A DNA stretch of 64,000 bases from Arcicella lustrica (lineage in GTDB: Bacteria > Bacteroidota > Bacteroidia > Cytophagales > Spirosomataceae). The notes below the pieces were generated by a model. The model saw only the letters and a program-made list of their open reading frames with translations, ran no database searches and was not told where the DNA came from. Where the stretch lies: contig NZ_JAYGIM010000008.1 of assembly GCF_034930985.1 (NCBI RefSeq), forward strand, positions 62,001 to 126,000, written 5' to 3'. Shown here piece by piece: positions 35,652-45,177 of the stretch. Each line of letters opens with the position of its first letter. The first letter of the stretch is position 1. The translations under genes were made by a program, and so were the position numbers.

Positions 35652-38600
35652 CTAACGATTAATAATTATCCTTTTAGCAATTAAAAGAGATTGTGTATTT
35701 AATCTCAATATGTACTCGCCTTCTGGCAACATCGTTAGATCTAAGGTTCTGCTGGTATCCAAAGAAGTGATTGTGCCTCTTCTTACCATTCTTCCTAATA
35801 AATCATATACTTCATAAGTTGTATTATTCCAATCGTATCTTGCTTCAATTTTTAAAATCCCATTACTTGGATTCGGATAAATTGATACGCCACGGTCGTC
35901 ATAATATCTAAAAATATATTCTTTAGATGCTGGAGAAAAACAAAATTTATCTCCATAGAAAAGTGTTTTATACACATTTTTAGCAATTACACTCAGATTT
36001 GCTTCTTCAGTAAACCTAATAGGACTTCCTGAAATTGTATTATTTACCACACCGTTTACTTGCCAAACATATTGGTCTGCTTTGATAGCATTTACTGCAA
36101 CAGAATAAGGGCTTAAACGAACAATTGAATCTACTTTAGGAGGGTTCGGCTTGACTGCCACATAAACATTAGGAGAAATAACAGATTTACAGTTATTTAA
36201 ATCTGTTTGATAAGCACGAAATGCCCCAGACTGAGTTACCGTCAAATTTTGAATTCCATAGTTTGTTACTGTTCCATTCTGAGCAGCTACCCAAGTAGGC
36301 TTGTTTCCAGAAGCTAAACTCATTTGCAAAATAGTATTATCTCCATCACAGAAAACACTGTCTTTACTCGTCACAATTGTTGGAGTAGTAGGTAATTGAT
36401 TTACCGTAATTCTCATTGTAGGAGAATTAATTGAGTAGCAGTTATTATTATCAATTGTTCTTACGATATAATTCCCTTGCGTATTGATTTTAATAGCATT
36501 ACTTGTAGCACCAGTACTCCATAAGTATTTAACTGCATTTTGAGATGTTGAAGTTAAAACAACATTTGTATCAGCACAAAAAGTAGTTGGTCCATTAGGT
36601 AAAATACTTGGTGTTGGTGGCAAAGGGTTTACTACAACTCTAATACCATCAGAGCTTGGCGAATAACAACCTTGATTATTGATTGTTCTGATTGTGTAGT
36701 TTCCTGAAAGATTAATTTTTATATTCTGGCTACTACTTCCAGTACTCCATAAATAATTAACAGCTTGAAGATTCGAAGAATTAAGTACTACATTCGTATC
36801 AGCACAAAATGTAGTTGGACCATTCGTCGTAATAGTTGGCTTTGGTGGTAATGGCTTAACAACGATTTGAACAACTGGAGAAGTAGGAGAAAAACATCCT
36901 TCTGTACTAATGGTTTTAACAGTATAATTACCCGAATTAATAATTGTTACATTCGGCGTAGTACTTCCTGTACTCCATAAATATTTATTGGCCTGTAAAG
37001 TAGAAGAAGTTAATGTAACATCTGTATCTGCACAAAATGTAGTTGGGCCACTAGCAGTGATACTTGGTGTTGGCGGCAAAGGATTTACCACAATTTTAAT
37101 TCCATCTGAAATTGGAGAAGCACAACCTTGTGAACTTACCGTTGTTACGCTATATGTTCCAGAAGTATTAACTTTGATATTTTGACTGTTACTTCCTGTA
37201 CTCCAAATATAATTGTTCGATTGTAAGTTTGATGAGGTTAAAGTAACATCAGTATCTGCACAAAAAGTAGTTGGACCACCTGCTGTAATGACAGGTTTAG
37301 CGGGTAAAGGTTTGTTTGTAGTAACTACAGGTGCTGAAAATCCAGACTGACAGCCAAATTGATTGACAATTCTAACTGCAAAACTTCCAGAATTAGAAAC
37401 TGTTATTGATTTTGATGTACTCCCATTACTCCATTCATAGATAGAGGCATCATTGGCATTCAAGACTACGCTATTTCCATCACAAAAACTAACATCGCCA
37501 CTAGCAGAAATTGATGAAGAAGGAACAGCACTTCCTACAAAAGAAATATATGGAACTTGAATAACATTTCCCACATTATCACGATAACGTGCATAATACG
37601 TTTTATCAGTACCTACAGCAAGTGTTGCATTGCGTTGCGTTGAAAATACTCCACTAGCAAAATTAGAACCATTATTTGACCATTGATAGTTTGAGAAACC
37701 ATCAGGCAAGCTTACATTTACTTGGTTATTGCCACAACTAAAAGCTAAATCAGCGATAGTATTTGGTAATTGAGGCTTTGAATTGTTAAAAAAGTTATTG
37801 TCCAGTGCATTATTCCAAGCAATAGCAAGTTGTTCTAAACCAACACCGTTAAAATGTACTCCATCTTGTCTGCCAGTAACTTGAATAAGATCTGTATTGG
37901 GTCCTTGAAAAACATTATTGTTAGCTTGATTAATAACAGCCTGTTGCCCTTTTATGACATTAGCATCTGTGATGATTGGTGTACTACAAAAATTACAAGG
38001 AGTTGAAGAACCTCCAGAAGTCAAAGAAACGACCCAAGTAATATCTTTTCCAGCATCTGACCTTGATTTATTAATAACTGTTTGAAGATTTGAACGATAT
38101 TTTTCACTATCCACCACTAATTTTTGATTGATATAGAAATTATCTGATTCGCCCTGACACCATAAAACAGAACGTACTCCTAATTGTGCTACAAAATAAT
38201 GAAAAGCGTCTGAAAGGTCTTGATATGGAAGTCTATTCTCATAAGTACCTCCAATATATGGATTCGGTGCGATATTTCCATTGGCTGTAATTGCCCAAGT
38301 ACTACTTGAAGTACCTTCAAAAGCTGCATTAAAAAACATTACAGGAACGTTCAATTTATTCACTAATAAATCGCCCAATCTTCCCCAACACCAACCATTT
38401 ACCCCTCTTGGAGCAATTCTACTTCCAGCATCTAATTTTGAAAATGGAGATAAAGAGATATAGTTATTCACATTATTTCCAAGACTTGTAGCAGATGAAA
38501 AACAGTTTACTCGGTCGCTCTCAGCACCAATTCCTGCAATATAGGACATTCCTTGGGCATTAGATTGCCCAGCTATTACAAAAACTTCCCCAACCCCTAC

Positions 38601-38957
38601 TCTTTCAAGACGGGTAGTACCTCCTATCGCTGTTCCATAAAGGCTACCTCTTAATTCTAAACTATACCATCCTTGTTTAACCTTCATGACAGCACTAAAA
38701 TTTCCATTGAGAGGCAAAAATTTTATGACAGTCCAATCAACAGCTTCACCTTGTCCAGCTTCAACAGGGATTAATCTTGCTTCTATTTTATCAATTTGTT
38801 TTTCGTATGTACCTGAAACAGTGATTTCAGAGAAACCTTCTTGATTTCGCTGATAGACTGCTCTATTTTGAGGAGATGTAATCTTAATTTGAGCAAAAAG
38901 AGTATAATTAACACTGGCGAAAAATAAAAAAAACAAAATCTTTTTAAATAGGATCAT
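35652..38957 (-). CDS. Secreted SGNH/sialate-O-acetylesterase-like protein with Ig-like repeats and T9SS sorting domain
   Basis: A 1101-aa exported protein. The signal peptide ends near residue 22. Residues ~23-118 are a beta-sandwich. The SASA-type SGNH esterase domain at ~120-390 has GEVFVIAGQSNAQG (nucleophile Ser132) and a C-terminal DGVHFNGVG carrying the catalytic His. A cysteine-rich strand module follows, then about five tandem ~78-residue Ig/PKD-like repeats (~486-870). Each starts GPTTFCADT and contains YLWSTG. The last ~75 residues are a type A T9SS sorting domain beginning YPNPSNG. Expected at the surface or in the medium, deacylating a polysaccharide. A decayed paralogue lies immediately upstream. 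Confidence 0.87.
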   Translation of the reverse strand: MILFKKILFFLFFASVNYTLFAQIKITSPQNRAVYQRNQEGFSEITVSGTYEKQIDKIEARLIPVEAGQGEAVDWTVIKFLPLNGNFSAVMKVKQGWYSLELRGSLYGTAIGGTTRLERVGVGEVFVIAGQSNAQGMSYIAGIGAESDRVNCFSSATSLGNNVNNYISLSPFSKLDAGSRIAPRGVNGWCWGRLGDLLVNKLNVPVMFFNAAFEGTSSSTWAITANGNIAPNPYIGGTYENRLPYQDLSDAFHYFVAQLGVRSVLWCQGESDNFYINQKLVVDSEKYRSNLQTVINKSRSDAGKDITWVVSLTSGGSSTPCNFCSTPIITDANVIKGQQAVINQANNNVFQGPNTDLIQVTGRQDGVHFNGVGLEQLAIAWNNALDNNFFNNSKPQLPNTIADLAFSCGNNQVNVSLPDGFSNYQWSNNGSNFASGVFSTQRNATLAVGTDKTYYARYRDNVGNVIQVPYISFVGSAVPSSSISASGDVSFCDGNSVVLNANDASIYEWSNGSTSKSITVSNSGSFAVRIVNQFGCQSGFSAPVVTTNKPLPAKPVITAGGPTTFCADTDVTLTSSNLQSNNYIWSTGSNSQNIKVNTSGTYSVTTVSSQGCASPISDGIKIVVNPLPPTPSITASGPTTFCADTDVTLTSSTLQANKYLWSTGSTTPNVTIINSGNYTVKTISTEGCFSPTSPVVQIVVKPLPPKPTITTNGPTTFCADTNVVLNSSNLQAVNYLWSTGSSSQNIKINLSGNYTIRTINNQGCYSPSSDGIRVVVNPLPPTPSILPNGPTTFCADTNVVLTSTSQNAVKYLWSTGATSNAIKINTQGNYIVRTIDNNNCYSINSPTMRITVNQLPTTPTIVTSKDSVFCDGDNTILQMSLASGNKPTWVAAQNGTVTNYGIQNLTVTQSGAFRAYQTDLNNCKSVISPNVYVAVKPNPPKVDSIVRLSPYSVAVNAIKADQYVWQVNGVVNNTISGSPIRFTEEANLSVIAKNVYKTLFYGDKFCFSPASKEYIFRYYDDRGVSIYPNPSNGILKIEARYDWNNTTYEVYDLLGRMVRRGTITSLDTSRTLDLTMLPEGEYILRLNTQSLLIAKRIIINR
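36370..37560 (-). repeat. Tandem coding repeats (Ig-like modules)
   Basis: The protein repeats in the SGNH-type gene are also visible as DNA repeats with a period of roughly 230-240 bp. The words for TTFCADT and YLWSTG recur about five times. High DNA similarity suggests recent expansion by slipped or unequal recombination. It is not a CRISPR array: the spacing is long and the frame is preserved. Confidence 0.7.
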
Positions 38958-39197
38958 CTGAATATTGGTTTTAATGTATCAGGTTTTATATAAATAAGAA
39001 AAATTGATAGGAATTCCCATCTCACAGAAGTCTCAAAGCATTTTATTGTTCTATAAAATTTGGTCAGTCCCAGTTCTTAGAAATTATAAGATGTAAGTTC
39101 CTACAGGATAAGCATTTAAACAAAAGAATAGCTCTAACACCAAGATTGATACCATAACAACTTAAAACGGCATTCAGGTTTTCGTAAGGAAAGCCTA

Positions 39198-39873
39198 CTA
39201 GTAAATACCGAGAGGAACATCAATATCTTGAAAATCGTCGAATACTGCCGTATTAGGATCTTCTGCATACGCTCTCTCCAACTTTTCTCCAATAATATGA
39301 GCCAAATGGATTAATCATTACTTTTTCCTTAATTGAAAAATTAGAAGTTGTATAAGTAATATAACTTGTATCTTGTGGGTCAAATTCTTGTTTATAACCA
39401 TTAACACTATAATCCTTCAAGAAATTAGACCTGTTTACTCTATTGTCAGAAGCAGGTATTTCGTTTTCAGAACGCAAAATTTGATTGCCTGGCAATTACA
39501 AATACCTCGCCAACACCCATTTTTTCAATCTTTGAAACAGCACCAACCACTTTACCGCTTAAAAGCCCTCTTACTTCTAATGAATACCAGCCGCCTTTTA
39601 CAGTAATTGAACCTTTAAATAAGCCACAAATGGATTAGCTTTTAACACTGTCTAGTTTATAACAACTCCCTGACCACTTTTCACTGGAATCCATTCGTAT
39701 CTTGAATTATATCAATTGGTTGCGAATAAGTACCTGCTACAGTAACGATAGCTTCGTTTTTCAAATTACGTTGAAATACTTGTCTGAGTACAGGAGACGT
39801 AATTGTAATTTGACCAAGCAACAATGTAGGAATGCTGATGAGCAAAAATATCAGTAACAATTTATTTAAACAT
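39198..39873 (-). pseudogene. Decayed 5' part of a second SGNH/sialate-esterase-like gene
   Basis: Read on the minus strand from the ATG at 39873, broken frames match the intact neighbour. The pieces are a signal-like segment (LLLIFLLISIPTLLLGQITITSPVLR in two steps), then YEWIPVKSGQGVVIN, a stop, then GGWYSLEVRGLLSG and GVGEVFVIARQSN. The counterpart in the intact protein is GWYSLELRG and GVGEVFVIAGQSN. The oxyanion/nucleophile block has AR for AG. At least two frameshifts and several stops are needed, and the sequence ends in an unrelated frame reading AEDPNTAVFDDFQ before a stop at 39198. The esterase catalytic half, Ig repeats and sorting domain are missing. This is a relic. Confidence 0.8.
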
Positions 39874-40157
39874 ATTCACTGAATTTAAAGATAAAATTGT
39901 TTGTGAGATATATGACGATGATAGTCGAAAAAGCGTTGCTTTTATTATTGAGAATCGAAATCTAATCACAGAAAAATCCTACAAAGGTAAAGAAGGTATC
40001 CCATAATCTGAGATGATTTATTTACTTTGTTTGAAAATTCACAGAATAAAAATAACTTAATCATTAGCATTAATTTTAGAGTATAGAAATTTTGTATTCA
40101 TAACAGTACATACAAAAATAATACTTAATTTTGGCTACCCAAATAAACTAGTAGCTA
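39874..40157. other. Intergenic gap upstream of the 600-aa membrane protein
   Basis: No gene is seen. The sequence is AT-rich with a -7-like TAATTTTG at 40126-40133, 25 bp before the ATG of the next gene. No TTTG box is at the expected distance. Confidence 0.4.
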
Positions 40158-41960
40158 ATGAATTCATTGAAAGAAAACTTGCCTGTAAAGAATAGTTCTG
40201 TTTTAAGTCCACTTAAAGTAATCGGTATTCTATTATTTTCATGTCCAATACTTTTATTTTTTTATTGCTTTTTTACTTTTTCTACTGATTTCCCATTTTA
40301 TGATGACATCGTACTGAATAACTTTCTTCTTCTTCACGAAAGACTTAGTTTTAGTGAAAAAGTACTTTCCTTTTTTCAACAGTATAATGAACACAGAATA
40401 GCTTATACAAAGCTAATAATGTTTTTACACAATAGTATTGTGGGTACATTGAACTATAAAGTATTCATGTTGATAGGAATATCATCAATATTAGTTTTGC
40501 TAAGATTACTTGTAAAACAGTTTGCTAACATGGGGTACTTAGCTTTAGTGCCAATAAGCATTTTACTGTTTTCACCACTGACGTACGAGAATGCACTATG
40601 GGCAATGGCATCTTTGCAAAATTATACGGTTGTATTATTGATGGTACTTGCTATTTACTTTATTACACAAAATAAACTAATTCTGAGTATTGTATTTTTT
40701 GCCCTATCGCTTAGTACGAGTGCCCCTAGCATGATTTTAGCACCTGTCGGTTTTGTATTATTTTCATTACAACGAGCAAACAAAAATGCTTTTTATTGGC
40801 TAATTGTATCTATCATAGTTATGTTTCTTTACTATGCTAATTATACACAACCAGATTATACTCCAAGCAAAAGTGTAATTCTTGAAAGGCTAAAACATCC
40901 AAAAGAATTAATAGCGATTATAGCAATGCCAAGCTTGTTAATTGAACCTATTTCCTCACAACTCAAAATAAATACCATTCTTAATTATACCTTTGGATTC
41001 CTTATTTTTTCATGTTACATATCTTACGGGATAGAAGTATTAAAGACTTACTTTACAAAAGAAAAAAAAACAAACCTATTCCTTTTTGGGGTAATGTCTA
41101 TTTGTTTGGCGATTATCGTGTTGACTTTCTTTTTAAGAAATGGCAAACAGGAATCAAGGTACATGATTTATCCTTTGTTATTAACGGCTTGTACTTATTT
41201 ATATCTTTTTTCAAAAATCAATACTTTTTCAAAAAACAAAGTCCTTATAAAAACATTTGTAGGGATTTCAATAGCTTTTTCATTTGTTTTTATGGCTTAT
41301 ACTTATGCCATTTCTCTTACAAAATTTGCCAACAAAAGAATGGAAATGCAAGTTTTTAGTGCAAATTTTAGTTTGAATAAAAGGTATTTTTTCTTTAGAA
41401 ATGATTCTACCAGAACATTTGATGACCATGAAACAATGAAACCAGTATTACTTTCAAAGCTTCCAATAAAATTCCCAAGTGGATTGCATGGTCTTAGAAA
41501 AGGTGATATGAAGTTCGTAAACGATGTAGTAGCAGTATCTTTGAAGGAAGGTGTATGTCGATTTACTCCAGAAACTAGTTCTTTAATAAAGAATATACTT
41601 GCGAAAACTTCGCTTGAAAAAAACAATCAATCTCCAAAAGCCCTATTCGAATTTCCTTTTTTTATAATTAGAAATCCTACTGGCTTTTCATATCATGGTC
41701 TTGACGAAAACCTTTTTGTAATATTTAGGTCAAATAAGTATAGCATTCTTTTTCCTGTAATTAAAAAAGCTCCTTTAATCAGAAATATATTAAAAAAGGG
41801 CAGTTTAATTCAAAATGATTTTGAAGAAAAAATACATTACGCAACCCTACCGAATGATAGCTATGACATTTACCTCTTTAGTTTTTATAACAACGAAGTA
41901 AAAATCTTAGCTAAATCACACTACGACTTAAATATCACCAGTACAGCAGCCATCAATTAA
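40158..41960 (+). CDS. Polytopic membrane protein, possibly GT-C type glycosyltransferase
   Basis: A 600-aa protein with about 9-11 hydrophobic helices in the first ~400 residues and a ~200-residue C-terminal soluble domain. The first periplasmic loop contains FPFYDDIVLNNFLLLHERLSF and QQYNEHRIAYTKLI. An acidic pair followed by (N)EHR is reminiscent of the lipid-linked sugar binding loop of GT-C enzymes. That is only a similarity of pattern, and there is no other diagnostic motif. The C-terminal domain (FFFRNDSTRTFDDHETMKPVLL...) is unknown. It is transcribed alone after the pseudogene region, and codon content is AT-rich. Function unassigned. Confidence 0.6.
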   Translation: MNSLKENLPVKNSSVLSPLKVIGILLFSCPILLFFYCFFTFSTDFPFYDDIVLNNFLLLHERLSFSEKVLSFFQQYNEHRIAYTKLIMFLHNSIVGTLNYKVFMLIGISSILVLLRLLVKQFANMGYLALVPISILLFSPLTYENALWAMASLQNYTVVLLMVLAIYFITQNKLILSIVFFALSLSTSAPSMILAPVGFVLFSLQRANKNAFYWLIVSIIVMFLYYANYTQPDYTPSKSVILERLKHPKELIAIIAMPSLLIEPISSQLKINTILNYTFGFLIFSCYISYGIEVLKTYFTKEKKTNLFLFGVMSICLAIIVLTFFLRNGKQESRYMIYPLLLTACTYLYLFSKINTFSKNKVLIKTFVGISIAFSFVFMAYTYAISLTKFANKRMEMQVFSANFSLNKRYFFFRNDSTRTFDDHETMKPVLLSKLPIKFPSGLHGLRKGDMKFVNDVVAVSLKEGVCRFTPETSSLIKNILAKTSLEKNNQSPKALFEFPFFIIRNPTGFSYHGLDENLFVIFRSNKYSILFPVIKKAPLIRNILKKGSLIQNDFEEKIHYATLPNDSYDIYLFSFYNNEVKILAKSHYDLNITSTAAIN

Positions 41961-41989
41961 ACTGTTGAGTAGAACGGACTCATAGGCAT

Positions 41990-42033
41990 AAAATAAAGAA
42001 AGCATCCCAATTATGAGATGCTTTCTTTATTTT
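41990..42033. terminator. Bidirectional intrinsic terminator
   Basis: Arms 41990-42006 and 42017-42033 are perfect 17-bp complements between the convergent membrane protein gene and rplI, with A- and T-runs at both ends. Confidence 0.88.
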
Positions 42034-42070
42034 ATCTGAAAAATTATCAAACGGTAATAATAGCTATCAA

Positions 42071-42514
42071 TTAGTCAGCTACAACTGTGAATTTTACTTT
42101 GTGTTTTACTTCTTTGTGTAAGTCAAGTGTTGCAGTGAAATCACCAACAAATTTAACTTCAGAATCCAAAGCAATTTTCTTTCTATCTACATCAAAACCT
42201 TTTTCTTTCAAAGATTCAGAGATTTGGATAGTAGTAACACGACCGAAGATTTTACCGCTTTCACCTACTTTCGCAGCAATTGCTAAAGTAATATCACCGA
42301 TAGCTTCTGCCAAAGCAACTGCATCCATTTTCACTTTTTCAGCTTTGTGAGCTACTTGCTTGATGTTTTCAGCAAGAATTTTTTTGTTTGATCCCGTCGC
42401 TTGAACTGCGAAACCTTGTGGAATCAAGTAGTTACGTCCGTATCCTGGTTTTACGGTAACTACGTCATTTTTATAACCGAGACCTGCGATGTCAGTCTTT
42501 AAGATGATTTCCAT
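42071..42514 (-). CDS. rplI: 50S ribosomal protein L9
   Basis: 147 aa. The N-terminal RNA-binding domain MEIILKTDIAGLGYKNDVVTVKPGYGRNYLIPQGFA is diagnostic, followed by the long connecting helix and the C-terminal domain (KIFGRVTTIQISESL). It is the last gene of the conserved rpsF-rpsR-rplI operon, with about 107 bp between it and rpsR. Confidence 0.97.
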   Translation of the reverse strand: MEIILKTDIAGLGYKNDVVTVKPGYGRNYLIPQGFAVQATGSNKKILAENIKQVAHKAEKVKMDAVALAEAIGDITLAIAAKVGESGKIFGRVTTIQISESLKEKGFDVDRKKIALDSEVKFVGDFTATLDLHKEVKHKVKFTVVAD

Positions 42515-42621
42515 TTTTTTATTTTATTAAGATATTAGGGCTTTACTTCGAGGCGACAGTTAAACTCTCAACCTATCTTTTATTACCTAAAACCTATTAT
42601 CTAAAACCTTATTTATGATAA

Positions 42622-42873
42622 CTATTTCAATCCGTCAGCCACGTAAGGCATTAAAGCCAAGTGTCTAGCACGTTTGATAGCTACAGCTACTTTACGTTGA
42701 AATTTTAAAGAAGTACCAGTAAGACGACGAGGAAGAATTTTTCCTTGTTCGTTTACTAACTTCAATAAAAAGTCAGGGTTTTTGTAGTCGATGTATTTAA
42801 TGCCTGATTTTTTGAAACGGCAATATTTTTTGCGGATTACGCTTTTGTCAACTGGTTCGTTTACTAATGTCAT
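42622..42873 (-). CDS. rpsR: 30S ribosomal protein S18
   Basis: 83 aa. The core KYCRFKKSGIKYIDYKNPDFLLKLVNEQGKILPRRLTGTSLKFQRKVAVAIKRARHLALMPY is the S18 signature. It binds 16S rRNA beside S6. It lies 34 bp after rpsF in the same operon. Confidence 0.97.
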   Translation of the reverse strand: MTLVNEPVDKSVIRKKYCRFKKSGIKYIDYKNPDFLLKLVNEQGKILPRRLTGTSLKFQRKVAVAIKRARHLALMPYVADGLK

Positions 42874-42907
42874 GATTTCAAAATGTTGAATTTCGTGAAT
42901 GTCTTAC

Positions 42908-43279
42908 TTATTCTGCTTTAGCTTCTGCAGCAACTGGTTTCTTACCTACTAAACCTTTTTGCTTACGCTCGTTATATGCAACTGCGTGCTTATCAAGAAC
43001 AGTTGTCAAGAAACGAATCACTTTTTCGTCACGCTTGTATTCAAGTTCCAATTTAGCTACTAACGTTCCTTCTGCTTTGAATTCAACGATGTAATAGTAA
43101 CCAGTTTGTTTGTTTTGAATAGGATACGCCAGCTTACGTATTCCCCATGCTTCTTCATTTACGATTTCAGCATTGTTATCCGTTAGGATTTTTTTGAACT
43201 TTTCAACGGCATCCTTTGTCTGCTGTTCAGACAAAACGGGAGTTAAGATGAATACCGTTTCATAATTACGTAATTCCAT
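42908..43279 (-). CDS. rpsF: 30S ribosomal protein S6
   Basis: I take the ATG at 43279, giving MELRNYETVFILTPVLSEQQ, the normal S6 start. An upstream in-frame start at 43324 would overlap the promoter. The 123-aa protein has the beta-alpha-beta core with WGIRKLAYPIQNKQTGYYYIVEF and an extended Ala/Lys/Glu-rich tail. First gene of the rpsF-rpsR-rplI operon. The S6:S18 leader type of autoregulation is known in many bacteria, but I see no diagnostic structure in the short leader. Confidence 0.96.
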   Translation of the reverse strand: MELRNYETVFILTPVLSEQQTKDAVEKFKKILTDNNAEIVNEEAWGIRKLAYPIQNKQTGYYYIVEFKAEGTLVAKLELEYKRDEKVIRFLTTVLDKHAVAYNERKQKGLVGKKPVAAEAKAE

Positions 43280-43311
43280 AAGTATGTAATGTTGTTTTAA
43301 AAATTGGAGTG

Positions 43312-43342
43312 CAAAATTACACATTCTGTTTGTAATTACAAA
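43312..43342 (-). promoter_or_regulatory. rpsF operon promoter
   Basis: On the minus strand: TAATTTTG (43319-43312) preceded by TTTG (43342-43339) with a 19-bp spacer. It is an excellent match to the Bacteroidota consensus and starts 32 bp before the rpsF ATG. Confidence 0.75.
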
Positions 43343-43400
43343 ATGTTACCAAGAAAGTTTTTGATAATCAGCAAGATAGAGTGAATTATCTCTGAATTTA

Positions 43401-44243
43401 TCAATTCCTTGCTCCAGAAATGGCTGTTCCTCTTTGTAATACTGATGGTTTTTTATTGGTTTGGTAGCCTAAAACTTTGATTTCCGTTCGTCTATTAAGT
43501 GCATGTTCTTTCTCTGAACAATTTACGCCATCCTTACAATGATTCAGTAATTGGCTTTCGCCATAGCCTTTAGCAATAATTCGTTCTTGGGCAATTTTAC
43601 CTTTATTTACAATGAAATTAACGGCTTCGTCAGCACGTTTTTGAGATAAAACCATGTTGTAACCTTCATCTGAACGGCTATCAGTATGAGAACCAAGTTC
43701 TACTTTGATACTTGGATTATCTTTCAGCAACTGAATTAAATTATTCAATCCCGCCCAAGCATCTTTTCTAATTTCCCATTTATCAAAATCATAATGAATA
43801 TGTTCAACGCCAAAGACATCATTCAAATTAATCTTTTTCATACTCATCGAAGCCTCTATTAAACTACTTTGATTAGAAAGTTTACTGATATGCTCAATAT
43901 CAATTCCCGAAACACAAAATGCTTTGCTGGGATTTTGTAGATAACAAGCGGCATTAAAGCTAGCACGCTGAGTCAGGTACTCGTCGAATTGGGCTAAAAG
44001 TTCATATTCATTTCCTTTTTCAAGCTTAAAAATTGCATAGCCATTTTCAACGATACTTGAGTCAACCCTTTGAGGCTTATTTTTCGTATATAGTTTTAAG
44101 AAAGTACCTTCTAAACTTTTATGATTTTCAGCATCTAATACTTTCAGTTTTAGGTGAAAATATGACTTACTGGCAGACTGAACATCTTGTGAAAAAACAC
44201 GAGTAAAGCTCATCAACAAGAGCAAAAAAGAAATCGCTTTCAT
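43401..44243 (-). CDS. OmpA-family peptidoglycan-binding protein
   Basis: 280 aa with a signal peptide (MKAISFLLLLMSFTRVFSQD). Residues ~25-125 are an N-terminal beta-sandwich of unknown type (LKLKVLDAENHKSLEGTFLKLY). The C-terminal OmpA domain at ~145-265 contains IHYDFDKWEIRKDAWAGLNNLIQLLKDNPSIKVELGSHTDSRSDEGYN and QRADEAVNFIVNKG, the TDxR/GxN peptidoglycan-binding pattern. It anchors to the cell wall from the periplasmic side of the outer membrane. Transcribed away from the lipocalin-like gene. Confidence 0.9.
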   Translation of the reverse strand: MKAISFLLLLMSFTRVFSQDVQSASKSYFHLKLKVLDAENHKSLEGTFLKLYTKNKPQRVDSSIVENGYAIFKLEKGNEYELLAQFDEYLTQRASFNAACYLQNPSKAFCVSGIDIEHISKLSNQSSLIEASMSMKKINLNDVFGVEHIHYDFDKWEIRKDAWAGLNNLIQLLKDNPSIKVELGSHTDSRSDEGYNMVLSQKRADEAVNFIVNKGKIAQERIIAKGYGESQLLNHCKDGVNCSEKEHALNRRTEIKVLGYQTNKKPSVLQRGTAISGARN

Positions 44244-44452
44244 CTGATTAATTCGTTTAAACAGTACATTCGTTCAGACGCTTTTAGCTCACGATTTGAT
44301 GATTTTCGATAAAAATAAAAGATAGGAGCAAAAAATTGAACAAAAATTTCAGCTTTAAAAAAAGTAATTACTACGCTTATCGTAAATTTATAACGAAAAA
44401 CACGGATTTATCTTTCTTAATGTAAGTATAAATTTCAACATGACTTTGCGCA

Positions 44453-44483
44453 TTTGTCAATGTCGTTTTTACTAATATATTTG
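44453..44483 (+). promoter_or_regulatory. Promoter of the lipocalin-like lipoprotein gene
   Basis: TTTG (44453-44456), exact 19-bp spacer, TATATTTG (44476-44483). A textbook Bacteroidota promoter, with a leader of about 20 nt. Confidence 0.75.
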
Positions 44484-44510
44484 TAATGAATTTAACCGCC
44501 ATTAAATTTC

Positions 44511-45059
44511 ATGAGAAAACCACTATTCTTTATCATCTCGATACTGTGTATCGGGCTGATGACTAGTTGCGATGAAAGCATAACACCTCTAGAAAAGGTT
44601 GTTCCTTCAAGTGTAAAAAACACTTCTATTAGTTCTAGCGTTAAGCAAACGTTGGTCAACGGGTTTTGGCAATACAGCGAGATTAATATGCTGGCTGGTA
44701 CCAAAAACAAGATGTTATTTTCAAGACAACAAAGTATTGGCTTGAGTAATACCATTTCAAAAATTCAAATCAATTTCAAGCCCGATGGTACTATAACAAG
44801 CCTTCAACAAGGTTTGGTTGTACAAAAAGGAAAATGGAAGTTGCTCAATAACGATAAGCAACTAGAACTTGCTATTGAAAACCATCCTGTAGAACTTTAC
44901 GACATGGTTAATTTCAATAAGGATGTGATTGAATATCACGCTGTTTTAAAACAAAATAGCACTGATGAAGCTACTTGGTCGATGAATTTAGCATTTTTAG
45001 GAGTATCCCCAGCTTCCGTTACAGAAATTGTAACTACTTATAAGCTATCGCCGATATAA
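44511..45059 (+). CDS. Lipocalin-like lipoprotein
   Basis: 182 aa. A lipoprotein signal ends in the lipobox LMTSC (Cys at ~20). The mature part is beta-rich: NGFWQYSEINMLAG, then IQINFKPDGTITSLQQGLVVQKGKWKLLNNDKQLELAIENHPVELYDM. That is the strand pattern of small lipocalin-like domains in Bacteroidota. It is expected in the periplasm or outer membrane. Function unknown. A strong terminator follows. Confidence 0.75.
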   Translation: MRKPLFFIISILCIGLMTSCDESITPLEKVVPSSVKNTSISSSVKQTLVNGFWQYSEINMLAGTKNKMLFSRQQSIGLSNTISKIQINFKPDGTITSLQQGLVVQKGKWKLLNNDKQLELAIENHPVELYDMVNFNKDVIEYHAVLKQNSTDEATWSMNLAFLGVSPASVTEIVTTYKLSPI

Positions 45060-45078
45060 ATGAAAAAAAGACTTCTTG

Positions 45079-45116
45079 AAAAGACCTGTGATGTTTTAAA
45101 TCGTCACAGGTCTTTT
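45079..45116 (+). terminator. Intrinsic terminator
   Basis: AAAAGACCTGTGA (45079-45091) pairs perfectly with TCACAGGTCTTTT (45104-45116), 20 bp after the lipocalin-like stop. Confidence 0.9.
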
Positions 45117-45177
45117 TGTTGTATCTTTACAGCCTGTTTTTACAGAAACATTACATGAGAAAACCCTAAAATATATT

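Noticed and set aside
36370..37560. Possible CRISPR-like array (regular repeats)
   Set aside because: Period is ~235 bp, the frame is open throughout, and the repeats encode Ig-like protein modules.
38958..40157. Insertion sequence remnant as cause of the decayed region
   Set aside because: Frames match the neighbouring esterase gene, not a transposase, and no terminal inverted repeats or target duplications were seen.
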